Notes: a model not told the origin generated them from the letters alone. Counted from the first letter of the stretch, positions 1-9,434 are shown. The stretch is DNA of 64,000 nt from Bradyrhizobium diazoefficiens (GCF_018129965.1 NZ_JAFCKW010000027.1:19872-83871), one strand, 5' to 3'. Numbers and translations: made by a program.

Positions 1-965
1 TTGCCGATATTGGCGGTGGCGGAGGCGAGCTGCGCCTCCTGCCGGCGGATATCGGGCCGCTGCGTCAGAAGCTCCGACGGCAGCCCGGGCGTCACGCGCG
101 GGCTGGCGATCGTGTTCAGGGAGCCGCCGAGCACGCGCACGCTCTCCGGCGGCCGCGACACCAGCACGGCGAGCGCATTGACGTTCTGGTCGAGCGTCTG
201 GCGCAGCGGCGGTACCAGCGCCTTCTGGTTGGCGAGCACGCTCTCCTGCTGGGCAACGTCGAGGTCGGTGCCGGTACCGGCCTTTCGACGTTCGCGGACG
301 GCATCGAGGATGCGCTGGGCGCTCGCGATGTTGCGCTGTGAGGTCCTGATGCGGTCTTGCGAGGCCAGCACCTGGAAATAGGCGTTGGCGACGGCGGAGA
401 GCGTCGTCAGCGCGACAACGTCGCGGTCGAAGCGGTTGGCGTTGGCGGTCTCTTCCGCGGTCTGCAGCGCATCGCGGTTCTGCCCCCAGAAATCGAGCTG
501 GTAGCTGGCGCTGAGCGAGGCCTGATAATTGACGACCTCGCGGCCGCCGTTTGTCAGCCCCGATGAGGAAGAGCCGGAGGTGCGCGAATAGGTCTCCTGC
601 CCTGTACCGGAAAGGCTCGGCAGCAGCGCCGCGCCGGCCTGGCGCGCCTGGGCGTCGGCCTGGACGATGCGCGCGACGGCAGCGGCGATGTCGAGGTTGA
701 CGGTTTGCGCCTCCTCCATCAGCTGGGTCAGCTCCGGCGAGCGGAAGCCGCGCCACCAATCCAGCGTCGGCGGGGCGTCCGGCTTGCCGGCGTATTTGTA
801 CGCTGCGGGAACATCGAGCGCCGGATCAGGCAGATCCTGGGTCAGCACACAGGCGCCCGAGCTTGCGGCAAGGCACAGTGCGCCAAGCCAGCGCACCGCA
901 TGCCGCGCCCAGGACGCAGAGACGATAGACCGCCGCACAGCGATCGCAGGAGCCTCCCGCGTCAC
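1..965 (-). CDS. RND efflux outer-membrane lipoprotein, NodT/OprM (TolC) family, C-terminus outside window
   Basis: Minus-strand frame of 321 codons that opens at a GTG at 965 and runs off the left edge, so only the N-terminal part is seen. GGAGG sits 6 nt before this GTG, which decides the start over an in-frame GTG two codons earlier. The N-terminus has arginines, a hydrophobic stretch and a lipobox-like SSGAC with Cys near residue 39, which suggests an outer-membrane lipoprotein. Family traits follow: a DWWRGFRSPEL block, ALLPSLSG, then GTDLDVAQQES and LLTQRPDIRRQEAQLA, typical of the TolC-like coiled-coil channel of tripartite efflux pumps. The pump and adaptor genes would lie beyond the left edge. 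Substrate cannot be told. Signal-peptide region is unusually long (about 38 residues), so a later start is possible. Confidence 0.85.
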   Translation of the reverse strand, partial: MTREAPAIAVRRSIVSASWARHAVRWLGALCLAASSGACVLTQDLPDPALDVPAAYKYAGKPDAPPTLDWWRGFRSPELTQLMEEAQTVNLDIAAAVARIVQADAQARQAGAALLPSLSGTGQETYSRTSGSSSSGLTNGGREVVNYQASLSASYQLDFWGQNRDALQTAEETANANRFDRDVVALTTLSAVANAYFQVLASQDRIRTSQRNIASAQRILDAVRERRKAGTGTDLDVAQQESVLANQKALVPPLRQTLDQNVNALAVLVSRPPESVRVLGGSLNTIASPRVTPGLPSELLTQRPDIRRQEAQLASATANIG

Positions 966-1563
966 ATCCACCCTCCACCGGGCAGATAAAACAACCGCCG
1001 CGCAGCCGGATTAACCGATTCGCGGCGGGAGTGTCGGGAGGCCTTCTGCAACTCGTTCAAAGGTGATGCTTTCTGCGGAACCTTGGACTTCATACTAACC
1101 GGGCGCGGAACGGCACGACAGCCCCGCACCTGCGCAACGCACACCTGAACGCTTCGATGTCAGGGGCAATAAAATCCGGAAAACCCCTGTCCGGCGGCGC
1201 TTTTTCGTGTTCCCGCACCCTCCGGCGACCCTGTCATTCTTACCAAGATTTCATGTGATCTTGCGGCGGCACCGGCCGATCACGGCAGCCTGAGCATCAT
1301 CGGCGCGGCGCGCCAGGGTTGGAAATTGCTCCACAAGACGGCTTGCAACGATGGTTATTTTCCATCCGCCGGCAGAGACGAGCCAGATCCTCCTCACCTC
1401 GTGGCGATGCCGCGTCTTTGCGAGACCGCACCTTGCGGAATATCGTTGCGCGGACGGGCGCTTGGACCAGTTTCGCCGCAGCGCAAAAGCCTTCCCCTTT
1501 GGCTCCCCAAGCACTAGGTTCTGACCAACCTGATCAACCCCTTGCCAGTGATTTCCCCCTGAC
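966..1563. other. intergenic region between divergent efflux gene and cysK
   Basis: About 600 bases without a convincing gene. Short frames here have atypical composition and no ribosome binding site. It must hold the promoters of the divergent efflux gene and of cysK, but I see no consensus box good enough to mark. A G/C-rich imperfect hairpin followed by five T lies near 1171-1206 and could be a terminator-like or leader structure. Confidence 0.5.
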
Positions 1564-2598
1564 ATGATCATCAAGAACGACGTTGTCGAAGCCATCGGCA
1601 ACACCCCGCTGATCAAGCTCAAGCGCGCCTCCGAACTGACCGGATGCACCATTCTGGGCAAGGCCGAGTTCATGAATCCCGGCCAGTCGGTCAAGGATCG
1701 CGCCGGCAAATGGATGATCCTGGAGGCCGAGAAGCGCGGCGAGCTCAAGCCGGGCGGCCTGGTGGTGGAATCGACCGCGGGCAACACCGGCATCGGCCTT
1801 GCGGTGGTCGCGAGTGCGCGCGGCTACCGCACGCTGATCGTGATCCCGGAGACGCAGAGCCAGGAGAAGAAGGATTTTCTGAAGCTCTGCGGCGCGGAGC
1901 TGCTGGAATCTCCGGCTCTGCCCTATTCCAATCCCAACAACTACCAGCATGTCGGCCGCAGGCTCGCCGACGAGCTGCGCAAGACCGAGCCCAACGGCGT
2001 GCTGTTCGCGGACCAGTGGAACAATCTCGACAACGCCAAGGCGCATTACGAGTCCACGGGTCCCGAGATCTGGGAGCAGACCGGCGGCAAGGTCGACGGC
2101 TTCATCTGCGCGGTGGGCAGCGGCGGCACGCTCGCCGGCACCAGCCGCTTCCTGAAGGAGAAGAACAAGGACATTCGCATCGCCTGCGCCGATCCGCAGG
2201 GTTTCGGCATGTACGAATATTTCCGCCATGGCGAGGCCAAGGTGACGCCCGGCGACTCCATCACCGAGGGTATCGGGCTCAGCCGCGCCACCGCCATCGT
2301 CGAGAGCGCCAGGGTCGACGACGCCTTCGTGATCCCGGACGAGCAGGCCGTGAGCGTGATCTACGAACTGCTGCAGCACGAAGGCCTGTGCCTCGGCGGC
2401 TCCTCCGGCATCAACATTGCGGGTGCGATGCGGCTGGCAAAACAGCTCGGGCCCGGCAAGACGATCGTGACGATCCTCTGCGATTCCGGCAGCCGCTACC
2501 TGTCGAAGCTGTACAATGCCGACTTCATGCGCGCCAAGAACCTGCCCGTGCCGGACTGGCTGGAGAAGCGCAGCAACATCAAGCTGCCCTTCGTCTAG
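1564..2598 (+). CDS. cysK: cysteine synthase A (O-acetylserine sulfhydrylase)
   Basis: 344 residues, fold-type II PLP enzyme that makes cysteine from O-acetylserine and sulfide in the cytosol. Visible motifs: NTPLIKL near residue 13, the PLP lysine in NPGQSVKDRAG (Lys44), the substrate loop STAGNTGIGLA, the phosphate-binding GSGGTLAGT, and the C-terminal LCDSGSRYLSKLYN. Length is slightly above the usual 310-330 because of a C-terminal tail (DWLEKRSNIKLPFV), as in the alphaproteobacterial branch of the family. The lack of a CBS domain and of serine-binding cystathionine synthase features favours CysK over cystathionine beta-synthase, although that branch cannot be fully excluded. Monocistronic; the next gene is convergent. 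metC lies 5.6 kb away. Confidence 0.93.
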   Translation: MIIKNDVVEAIGNTPLIKLKRASELTGCTILGKAEFMNPGQSVKDRAGKWMILEAEKRGELKPGGLVVESTAGNTGIGLAVVASARGYRTLIVIPETQSQEKKDFLKLCGAELLESPALPYSNPNNYQHVGRRLADELRKTEPNGVLFADQWNNLDNAKAHYESTGPEIWEQTGGKVDGFICAVGSGGTLAGTSRFLKEKNKDIRIACADPQGFGMYEYFRHGEAKVTPGDSITEGIGLSRATAIVESARVDDAFVIPDEQAVSVIYELLQHEGLCLGGSSGINIAGAMRLAKQLGPGKTIVTILCDSGSRYLSKLYNADFMRAKNLPVPDWLEKRSNIKLPFV

Positions 2599-2613
2599 GA
2601 GCTGCCCGGCGAC

Positions 2614-3159
2614 CTAGCGCCAGGTCGGGCGCGGGGCGCCCTGCGCTGCGCGCGCAAGGCGCTCATTCGACATTGCCGGCAGCTCTGCGCGGCTGCGGCG
2701 CTCGAACGGGTTCACGCAGGTGCCATCGCTGTCGGCGCTCGGCCAGAGCACGAGTGCGAGCATCAATACGACATTGACCAGCGCACCGACGATCGTGCCC
2801 TGAGGCGCCTGCTGCAAGGCCCAGACCGGAAACCGCGTCGCGACGACGTGATCGACGATCATGAGCGCCAGCCATGCCGGAACGACGCAAACCGGATCCC
2901 AGCCGATGTCGCGGATACGCATGGATTGCAGCGTAAAAGTCCCCAGTCCGAAGACAATCATCGCGGCGACGATCGTCCAGTTTCGGATGAGATCCTCCGG
3001 CCTGATCATGCTCGGCGACGTGGTGCCCAGCATGACCATCGCGATCGCAAAGCAGATCGCGGTCATGACGATCGCCAGTGCGACCGAGGCGATAAGGAAT
3101 TGCAGTCGCCCGAGGCGGGCGTTCAGGCCGAACAGGAAAGCAAGCATTGGCGCACCCAT
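2614..3159 (-). CDS. DUF805 family inner-membrane protein
   Basis: About 181 residues if started at the ATG at 3159; the start at 3147 (MLAFLFGLNARLGRLQF) is almost as good because DUF805 proteins usually open with FLFGxNxRxGRxxF. The longer open frame back to 3309 adds residues unlike the family and is not used. Four hydrophobic segments follow (about residues 20-45, 60-80, 95-115, 125-145), and the hydrophilic C-terminus is arginine-rich. Function of DUF805 is unknown. It is convergent with cysK, 15 nt apart, and not obviously linked to the aap operon downstream of it. Confidence 0.8.
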   Translation of the reverse strand: MGAPMLAFLFGLNARLGRLQFLIASVALAIVMTAICFAIAMVMLGTTSPSMIRPEDLIRNWTIVAAMIVFGLGTFTLQSMRIRDIGWDPVCVVPAWLALMIVDHVVATRFPVWALQQAPQGTIVGALVNVVLMLALVLWPSADSDGTCVNPFERRSRAELPAMSNERLARAAQGAPRPTWR

Positions 3160-3352
3160 TTTTTGAGCTAAATACGCCTCAATTTCTTTCCGACGCGTGA
3201 AGCCGCACGTGTCGCAGGCGGCATGGTTTCCGAAAGATTGATCGGGGACGGGTAATTTTAAGCTCTCTAACCCGGCCGGCTGCCGAAACGGGTCACTCTG
3301 CCAAGCCACCCATGCAAACGCCGGCCGCCGACACCTCCGGAATGCCCTGAGA

Positions 3353-4090
3353 TCACCGCAGGATCTGGCTCAGGAACAGTTTCGTACGGGCGTGCTGGGG
3401 GGTGGCGAAGAACTCATTCGGCGTGTTGGCCTCGATGATCTGGCCGGCATCCATGAACACCACGCGGTTGGCGACCTCCTTGGCAAAACCCATCTCGTGG
3501 GTGACGACCAGCATGGTCATGCCCTCCTCGGCGAGATCGACCATGGTGTCGAGCACTTCCTTGACCATTTCGGGATCGAGCGCAGAGGTCGGCTCGTCGA
3601 ACAGCATGACCTTCGGGTTCATGGTCAGCGCGCGCGCGATCGCGACGCGCTGCTGCTGGCCGCCGGACATCTGGCCCGGGAACTTGTTGGCCTGGTGCGG
3701 AATCTTGACCCGCTCCAGGAATTTCATCGCGTTGGCCTCGGCATCCCTCTTGGGAATGTTGCGCACCCAGATCGGCGCCAGCGTACAATTGTCGAGCACG
3801 GTCAGATGCGGAAACAGGTTGAAGCTCTGGAACACCATGCCGACTTCGCGGCGGACCGCGTCGACGTGCTTGAGGTTGGGCCCGAGCTCGATGCCGTCGA
3901 CGACGATCTGGCCCTCCTGGAACTCCTCCAGCGCATTGATGCATCGGATCAGGGTCGACTTGCCCGAACCCGAGGGGCCGCAGATCACGATGCGCTCGCC
4001 CTTCTGGACCGCAAGGTCGATGTCGCGCAGCACGTGGAACTCGCCGTACCATTTGTTCAGGCCGGAAATCTTGACGATGGGGTCGGACAT
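3353..4090 (-). CDS. aapP: general L-amino acid ABC transporter, ATP-binding protein
   Basis: 245 residues. Full ABC ATPase: Walker A GPSGSGKST, Q-loop VFQSFNLFPHLTVLDN, signature MSGGQQQRVAIARAL, Walker B VMLFDEPTSALDPE, and switch histidine VVTHEMGFA, all of the polar amino-acid (GlnQ/HisP) type. It powers uptake through the AapQ/AapM permeases. The frame stays open upstream to 4393, but that part is antisense-like run-on through aapM; the ATG at 4090, 11 nt after the aapM stop, begins the conserved sequence MSDPIVKISGLNKWYG. Last gene of the aapJQMP operon. Confidence 0.95.
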   Translation of the reverse strand: MSDPIVKISGLNKWYGEFHVLRDIDLAVQKGERIVICGPSGSGKSTLIRCINALEEFQEGQIVVDGIELGPNLKHVDAVRREVGMVFQSFNLFPHLTVLDNCTLAPIWVRNIPKRDAEANAMKFLERVKIPHQANKFPGQMSGGQQQRVAIARALTMNPKVMLFDEPTSALDPEMVKEVLDTMVDLAEEGMTMLVVTHEMGFAKEVANRVVFMDAGQIIEANTPNEFFATPQHARTKLFLSQILR

Positions 4091-4101
4091 GGTGAGCTCG
4101 A

Positions 4102-5622
4102 TCAGTTGCGGCGGTGAGCGTTGAGGCGGCGCTCGACGAAGAGCGAGTAGCGCGACATTCCAAAGCAGAAGATGAAATAGATGATGCCGGCAAAAGCGAA
4201 GCCGGTAAACGCCGTGGATGGCGTCGACCATTTCGGATCGGAGAACGACGCCCGGAGCGAGCCGAGCAGGTCGAACAGCGCCACGATCGAGACCAGCGAA
4301 GTATCCTTGAACAACGAGATGAAGCTGTTGACGAGATTCGGAATGACGTGGCGTAGCGCTTGCGGCATGACGATCAGCGACGTCGTCTTCCACCAGGACA
4401 GCCCGAGCGCCGCGGCGGCCTCGCCCTGCCCGCGCGGGATCGCTGCAAGGCCGCCGCGGACGTTCTCGGCCTGATAGGCGCCCGTGAACAGCGCGATCCC
4501 GATCAGTGCGCGGACGAGCCCGTCAACCGTGAAGTTGCCCGGCAAGAACAGAGGCAGCATGTAGGTGGCGAAGAACAGCACGGTGATCAGCGGCACACCA
4601 CGCCAGAACTCGATGAAGGCGATCGAGAATATCCGGATCAGCGGAATGGTGGAGCGGCGGCCGAGCGCCAATGCGATTCCGATAGGCAGCGAAGTGACGA
4701 TGCCGGTCACGGAGACCACCAGCGTCACCAGCAGGCCGCCCCACAAATTCGTTGTCACCACCGGCAATCCGCCGTGGTCGAGCCCCATCAGCTTGATTAC
4801 GATGGCGATGGCGATGAAGGCCGCGATGCTCGATGCCAGCGCGCGCCATCCGGTGCGAAGGCCGCCGCCGAGCACGAAAGCGATCAGCGAGACGACGACG
4901 GCAGTGACGGCGAAATCGGCCCAGACCGGCTGGCCCGTACCCTGGATCTGCTCGCGCAGCCAGACCAGCGGAAAGATCAACCAGGAGATCGCAGTGCCGA
5001 GCAGAACGACGATATTGCCGACGACCCATAGCAGCGGCGCAATGGCCGAGGTCTTGCCGAGACTGAGCAGGACATGCCCGCCGCCAGTGATGCTGTCGGC
5101 GAACAATTGCAGCAGGCCGGCCGTCCAGCTCAGGCCAAAGCCGGTGATGCCGCCGCCACGCAGCAGAAAGAACGCGACAACCGGAAAGGCGAAGAAGAAC
5201 AGGCCGGCGTTCAGCCCTTTCGTGGGCAGACGCGGAATCAGCAGCGGCACCAAAAGAACGACCGACAGCGCCAGCGTGAGGTTGACCCGCCAGCGCTCGG
5301 CCTCGGGATAGAAACCATAGATCAGCTGCGGCAACTTCGCCTGGATGTAGGGCCAGCAGGCCCCGACCACGAAACCGGCATTCTCGGTGAGACATGCCGT
5401 GCGGTCCTTGCCGGTCCAGACCGCATCGACCAACAGGAACTTGATCGAGGGAATGATGGTGAACCAGAGCAGCAAGGCGCCCACGGTCGTGAGCAGGATG
5501 TTGGTCGGCGAGTTCAACAGGCGCGTCCGCACCAGACCAATGAAGCCCGTGGTCTTGACCGGAGCCGGACGTTCGTTGAGCAGATCCCGGCGGACGTAGG
5601 CGTGCGAGGTGATATCGCTCAT
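4102..5622 (-). CDS. aapM: general L-amino acid ABC transporter, permease AapM (long form)
   Basis: 506 residues with many membrane segments. The C-terminal half carries the binding-protein-dependent transport domain, including the EAA loop AENVRGGLAAIPRGQGEAAAALGLSWWKT and QALRHVIPNLVNSFISLFKDTSL. It pairs with AapQ to form the membrane channel. Start ATG overlaps the aapQ stop by 4 nt (ATGA), which shows translational coupling. Odd feature: it is clearly longer than the Rhizobium AapM I know (about 380-400 residues). The excess lies mainly between roughly residues 150 and 280, as extra hydrophobic segments (a Leu/Val-rich stretch followed by an Ile/Ala-rich one) ahead of the transport domain. 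Confidence 0.93.
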   Translation of the reverse strand: MSDITSHAYVRRDLLNERPAPVKTTGFIGLVRTRLLNSPTNILLTTVGALLLWFTIIPSIKFLLVDAVWTGKDRTACLTENAGFVVGACWPYIQAKLPQLIYGFYPEAERWRVNLTLALSVVLLVPLLIPRLPTKGLNAGLFFFAFPVVAFFLLRGGGITGFGLSWTAGLLQLFADSITGGGHVLLSLGKTSAIAPLLWVVGNIVVLLGTAISWLIFPLVWLREQIQGTGQPVWADFAVTAVVVSLIAFVLGGGLRTGWRALASSIAAFIAIAIVIKLMGLDHGGLPVVTTNLWGGLLVTLVVSVTGIVTSLPIGIALALGRRSTIPLIRIFSIAFIEFWRGVPLITVLFFATYMLPLFLPGNFTVDGLVRALIGIALFTGAYQAENVRGGLAAIPRGQGEAAAALGLSWWKTTSLIVMPQALRHVIPNLVNSFISLFKDTSLVSIVALFDLLGSLRASFSDPKWSTPSTAFTGFAFAGIIYFIFCFGMSRYSLFVERRLNAHRRN

Positions 5623-6824
5623 GCGCCGAGGCTCCGGCTGATTCGCCAGCCGTAGATGCTCATGGCCGCGCTGGTGAGCAGCGAGATCAGCAGATACACG
5701 CCCATCGTCATGGCGATGATCTCGATGGCCTGCCCGGTCTGACTGAGCGACGTCCCCGCGAACACCGACACGAGGTCGGGATAGCCAATCGCAACCGCGA
5801 GCGAGGAATTCTTGGTGAGGTTGAGGTACTGGTTGGTCAGCGGCGGGACGATGACCCGCATCGCCTGCGGCACGACGATCAACCGGAGCGTGGTGCCGCG
5901 GCTGAGCCCCAGCGATGCCCCCGCTTCCATCTGTCCCGAGTGGACGGAGAGGATGCCGGCGCGCACGATCTCGGCGATGAAGGCGGCGGTGTATGTCGAC
6001 AGCGCCAAAGTCAGCGCCACGAATTCAGGGATGATCCGCGAGCCTCCGGCGAAATTGAATCCCTTGAGTTGCGGCAGCTCGAAGGTGACGGGCAGACCGA
6101 ACACCAGCATCGTGACCAGCGGAAGTCCGATCAACAGGCCCAGCACATAGGGCCAGATCCGGATCATATGGCCGCGCTGAAACAGCGCGCGCCGCGCATG
6201 GTAGCGCAAGGCGAGCGCAGCGACGATGCCGAATCCGAGCACCGCCAGGAACGCCTCGAAGCCGCTCTCGCCGACCGGGCGCGGAACGACGAGGCCGCGG
6301 TTGCTGACGAAGGCAAGGCCGAACAGCGAGATGCTCTGCCGCGGATTGGGCAACGCCGCGAGCACGGCCAGGTACCAGAACAGGATCTGGAACAGCAGCG
6401 GCAGGTTGCGGATCACCTCGACGTAGAGCTCGCCGATGCGCGACAGCAGCCAGTTCGGCGACAGCCGGCACAGCGCGACGATGAAGCCGATCAATGTGGC
6501 GAAGACGATGCCCACCACCGAGACCACGACGGTGTTGAGAAGCCCGACCACGAACACGCGCAGGAACGTGTCCGAGCCCGTGTAGGAAATCAGGGTCTGG
6601 TTGACGTCGAAGCCGGCATTGTTGCGCAGGAAGCCGAAGCCGGCGGCAATGTGCTGGTTCTCGAGGTTGGCGCGGGCATTGGACACGATCTCATAGCCGA
6701 TCCAGCCCAGGATCGCGGCAAAAACGAACTGGACGGCGATGCCGTTCCAGCCTGCCTTGCCGCCCAGAATGCGCCTGATCTTCAGCGCGATCTGGGCCGG
6801 CGGTTGTCGAGCCTCGGTGCTCAT
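5619..6824 (-). CDS. aapQ: general L-amino acid ABC transporter, permease AapQ
   Basis: 401 residues, multi-pass inner-membrane permease. An N-terminal membrane segment (residues 25-45) is followed by the long periplasmic loop typical of AapQ (FGFLRNNAGFDVNQTLISY), then the permease domain with the EAA loop AEIVRAGILSVHSGQMEAGASLGLSRG and VPQAMRVIVPPLTNQYLNLTKNSSLA. It forms a heterodimer with AapM. It lies 19 nt downstream of aapJ and overlaps aapM by 4 nt. Length agrees with Rhizobium AapQ. Confidence 0.94.
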   Translation of the reverse strand: MSTEARQPPAQIALKIRRILGGKAGWNGIAVQFVFAAILGWIGYEIVSNARANLENQHIAAGFGFLRNNAGFDVNQTLISYTGSDTFLRVFVVGLLNTVVVSVVGIVFATLIGFIVALCRLSPNWLLSRIGELYVEVIRNLPLLFQILFWYLAVLAALPNPRQSISLFGLAFVSNRGLVVPRPVGESGFEAFLAVLGFGIVAALALRYHARRALFQRGHMIRIWPYVLGLLIGLPLVTMLVFGLPVTFELPQLKGFNFAGGSRIIPEFVALTLALSTYTAAFIAEIVRAGILSVHSGQMEAGASLGLSRGTTLRLIVVPQAMRVIVPPLTNQYLNLTKNSSLAVAIGYPDLVSVFAGTSLSQTGQAIEIIAMTMGVYLLISLLTSAAMSIYGWRISRSLGA

Positions 6825-6843
6825 TGCCGCGGATCAGGCGGGA

Positions 6844-7860
6844 TCAGCGGATCGGCGGCGCGTATTGAAGACCACCCTTGTTCCAGAGATTGTTGAGACC
6901 GCGGGCAATGCCGAGCGGCGAGCCGGCCCCGACGTTGCGGTCGAACACCTCGCCGTAATTACCGACCGCCTTGACGATCCGGATCACCCAATCCTTGGTG
7001 AGGCCAAGCTGTTCGCCGAAATTGCCATCGTTGCCGAGCACGCGCTTCAGCTCCGGATTTTCGATCTTGGCCTTCTCGTCGACGTTCTTCGAGGTCACGC
7101 CGAGTTCCTCCGCGGTGACCATCGCGAACAATGTCCATTTCACGATGTCAAACCACTGGTCGTCGCCATGGCGTACCATCGGCCCGAGCGGCTCCTTCGA
7201 GATGATTTCCGGGAGCACCATGTGGTCGCCGGGATTGGCCAGCTTCAGGCGGTTGGCGTAGAGGCCCGACTGATCGGTGGTGAAGACGTCGCAGCGGCCG
7301 GCCTCGTAGGCCTTGACGGTTTCGTCGTTGGTACCGAACGCGATCACCTCGTACTTCATGTTGTTCGCCTTGAAGTAGTCGGCGAGATTTTGCTCGGTCG
7401 TGGTGCCGGTCTGGACGCAGACCGAGGCGCTATTGAGTTCCAGAGCCGAATTCACCTTGAGCGACTTCTTCACCAGGAAGCCCTGCCCGTCATAATAGGT
7501 CACGCCGGTGAAGTTGGCACCGAGCGAGGTATCGCGAGAAATGGTCCAGGTGGTGTTGCGCGACAGCACGTCGATCTCGCCGGATTGCAGCGCAGTGAAG
7601 CGATCCTTGGCCGAGGTCGGCACGAACTTGACCTTGGTGGGATCGTTGAAAATGGTCGCCGCGATGGCGCGGCAGATGTCGACGTCGATACCGGTCCAGT
7701 TGCCCTTGTCGTCGGGCGAGGAGAAGCCTGGCAGACCCTGGCTCACGCCGCAGGACAGCATGCCCCGGTCCTTGACCGTCTTGAGCGTTTGCGCATCGGC
7801 GGCCTGGGTCGTCAGGCCGGCGGCGAGAGCGAGAGTGAGAGCCAGGGTTACGCGTTTCAT
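6844..7860 (-). CDS. aapJ: general L-amino acid ABC transporter, periplasmic binding protein
   Basis: 338 residues from the ATG at 7860 (MKRVTLALTLALAAG), preceded by AAAGG about 10 nt upstream; an ATG six codons earlier gives a worse signal peptide. Cleavage is likely after TTQAADA. The mature protein is a type-3 amino-acid binding protein (LSCGVSQGLPGFSSPDDKGNWTGIDVDICRA, then RDNTTWT-like region RNTTWTISRD and CVQTGTTTEQNLADYF). First gene of the operon, so the promoter should lie within 7861-8249. In Rhizobium this system takes up most L-amino acids and is under nitrogen control; no NtrC site was recognised here. Confidence 0.94.
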   Translation of the reverse strand: MKRVTLALTLALAAGLTTQAADAQTLKTVKDRGMLSCGVSQGLPGFSSPDDKGNWTGIDVDICRAIAATIFNDPTKVKFVPTSAKDRFTALQSGEIDVLSRNTTWTISRDTSLGANFTGVTYYDGQGFLVKKSLKVNSALELNSASVCVQTGTTTEQNLADYFKANNMKYEVIAFGTNDETVKAYEAGRCDVFTTDQSGLYANRLKLANPGDHMVLPEIISKEPLGPMVRHGDDQWFDIVKWTLFAMVTAEELGVTSKNVDEKAKIENPELKRVLGNDGNFGEQLGLTKDWVIRIVKAVGNYGEVFDRNVGAGSPLGIARGLNNLWNKGGLQYAPPIR

Positions 7861-8249
7861 GGGCTGAAGGCCTTTCAAAATCGTCTCTAGGTCAGGAACT
7901 TTGTCTCAGGATTATCTCTGCCGGGGCTATCCGTACCGGGACAAGCCCTGCAAGAGTCATGCTCGAATCCTTGCCGAACACTCGCTCATCCAAAGAGGCC
8001 ATAACCTAATCCCCGCCGCAGGCGCCCGCACGCATGCGGGCACAAGGTCCGGTCAGACGATGGATCGAAGGTCGCGGCAGCCCCTCAACATGCGGCGACT
8101 GAATAGCACCTGCGCATCACAGAACGACTGGCGAGCCGGGTCAAGGGGTTGACGGGACTCTTCTGTGTTCTGTTATTAAAGTCAGCGGCCTCCGGCCGGC
8201 CTGCAGGGCACCACGCGCCCGGCGGAAACGCGGTTTTGAAAGCAGACGC
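7861..8249. other. divergent promoter region of aapJ and metC
   Basis: About 390 bases with no convincing gene between aapJ (leftward) and metC (rightward). An inverted repeat GCCCGCAC/GTGCGGGC-like block occurs near 8025-8042. I looked for a SAM-II riboswitch ahead of metC and could not build one. Confidence 0.5.
8149..8179 (+). promoter_or_regulatory. candidate sigma70-type promoter of metC
   Basis: TTGACG at 8149-8154 followed after 18-19 nt by TTATTAA (8173-8179), about 70 nt ahead of the metC start. Good match to housekeeping boxes; spacing slightly long. Inference only. Confidence 0.45.
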
Positions 8250-9434
8250 ATGGATTCCTCGCACCCCTCCCCGCAGCAGACCGAGACCCGGCTGATCACC
8301 TCCGGCCGCGACACCAAGGCGCAGAGGGGGTTCGTCAATCCGCCCGTGTTCCACGGTTCGACCGTGCTGTATCCGACCGCCGAGGACCTGCACGCCCATC
8401 GCGGCGAGTTCACCTATGGCCGCCACGGCTCCCCGACCACCAAGGCGTTTCAGGAAACAATGATGGCGCTTGAGGGGCCGCAATGTGCCGGCGTCGGCAT
8501 CGTGCCCTCGGGTCTTTCGGCGATCTCCACCACCCTGCTCTCGGTGCTGAAGGCCGGCGACCACGTGCTGGTCTGCGACAACATCTATCGCCCCACACGC
8601 AATTTCTGCAACGGCATGCTTGCGCGCCTCGGCGTCGAGACCAGCTATTTCGATCCGCTGATCGGAGCCGGCATCGACAAGCTGTTCAAGCCCAACACCC
8701 GTGCGGTGATTGTGGAGGCGCCGGGCTCGCAATCGTTCGAGATGCCTGACATCCGCGCCATCGCCGAGGTCGCGCACGCGCGCGGCGCTCTCGTCATCGA
8801 CGACAACACCTGGGCAACGCCGCTCTATCACCGCTCGCTCGAACAAGGCGTCGACATCAGCATGCAGGCCGCCACCAAATATATCGGCGGCCATTCCGAC
8901 ATCATGTTCGGCACCATCTCGGCGAATGCCAGGGCATGGCCGCAGATCACCGAAGGTATCCGCCTGCTCGGTGTCTGCGCCGGCCCGGACGACGTCTTCC
9001 TCGCACTGCGCGGCCTGCGCACGCTATCGGTGCGGTTGGCGCAGCATCACCGGTCCGGCCTCGACATGGCGCGCTGGCTCGCGAGCCGTCCCGAGGTCGC
9101 ACGCGTGCTGCACCCGGGGCTCGAGACCGATCCTGGCCACGCGATCTGGAAGCGCGATTTTACCGGCGCCTCGGGCCTGTTCAGCATCGTGCTGAAGCCG
9201 GCGCCGCAGACGGCCGTCGACACCATGCTCAACACGCTGAAGCTGTTCGGCATGGGATTTTCCTGGGGCGGTTTCGAGAGCCTCGTGATTCCCTTCGATT
9301 GCGACGGCTATCGCACCGCGACCAAATGGGCGCCGGGCGGGCCTACCCTGCGCATTCACATCGGCCTCGAAAGCAGCGACGACCTCAAGGCCGATCTCGA
9401 TCGCGGCTTCGCTGCCCTCAAAGCGGCGATGTGA
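8250..9434 (+). CDS. metC: cystathionine beta-lyase
   Basis: 394 residues, PLP-dependent Cys/Met metabolism enzyme of the cytosol that splits cystathionine to homocysteine, pyruvate and ammonia for methionine synthesis. PLP lysine is Lys210 in AATKYIGGHSD. Other family blocks are YGRHGSPTT (residues 56-64, phosphate contact), VPSGLSAIS, VIDDNTWATPLYH, and the C-terminal SWGGFESL. The SWGGFESL and RIHIGLES blocks point to the MetC-type beta-lyase rather than MetB or MetZ. Transcribed divergently from aapJ; the neighbour beyond it is convergent. gamma-lyase activity cannot be excluded by sequence alone. Confidence 0.92.
   Translation: MDSSHPSPQQTETRLITSGRDTKAQRGFVNPPVFHGSTVLYPTAEDLHAHRGEFTYGRHGSPTTKAFQETMMALEGPQCAGVGIVPSGLSAISTTLLSVLKAGDHVLVCDNIYRPTRNFCNGMLARLGVETSYFDPLIGAGIDKLFKPNTRAVIVEAPGSQSFEMPDIRAIAEVAHARGALVIDDNTWATPLYHRSLEQGVDISMQAATKYIGGHSDIMFGTISANARAWPQITEGIRLLGVCAGPDDVFLALRGLRTLSVRLAQHHRSGLDMARWLASRPEVARVLHPGLETDPGHAIWKRDFTGASGLFSIVLKPAPQTAVDTMLNTLKLFGMGFSWGGFESLVIPFDCDGYRTATKWAPGGPTLRIHIGLESSDDLKADLDRGFAALKAAM

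Noticed and set aside
962..1144. 60-codon minus-strand frame before the efflux gene
   Set aside because: Out of frame with the efflux gene start and no features of a real protein.
4091..4393. Upstream extension of aapP
   Set aside because: Overlaps aapM in another frame; ABC domain starts at 4090.
7980..8100. SAM-II riboswitch ahead of metC
   Set aside because: I could not form the H-type pseudoknot; only unrelated short palindromes are present.
7901..8152. 83-codon frame between aapJ and metC
   Set aside because: No ribosome site, unlikely composition; region is a promoter space.
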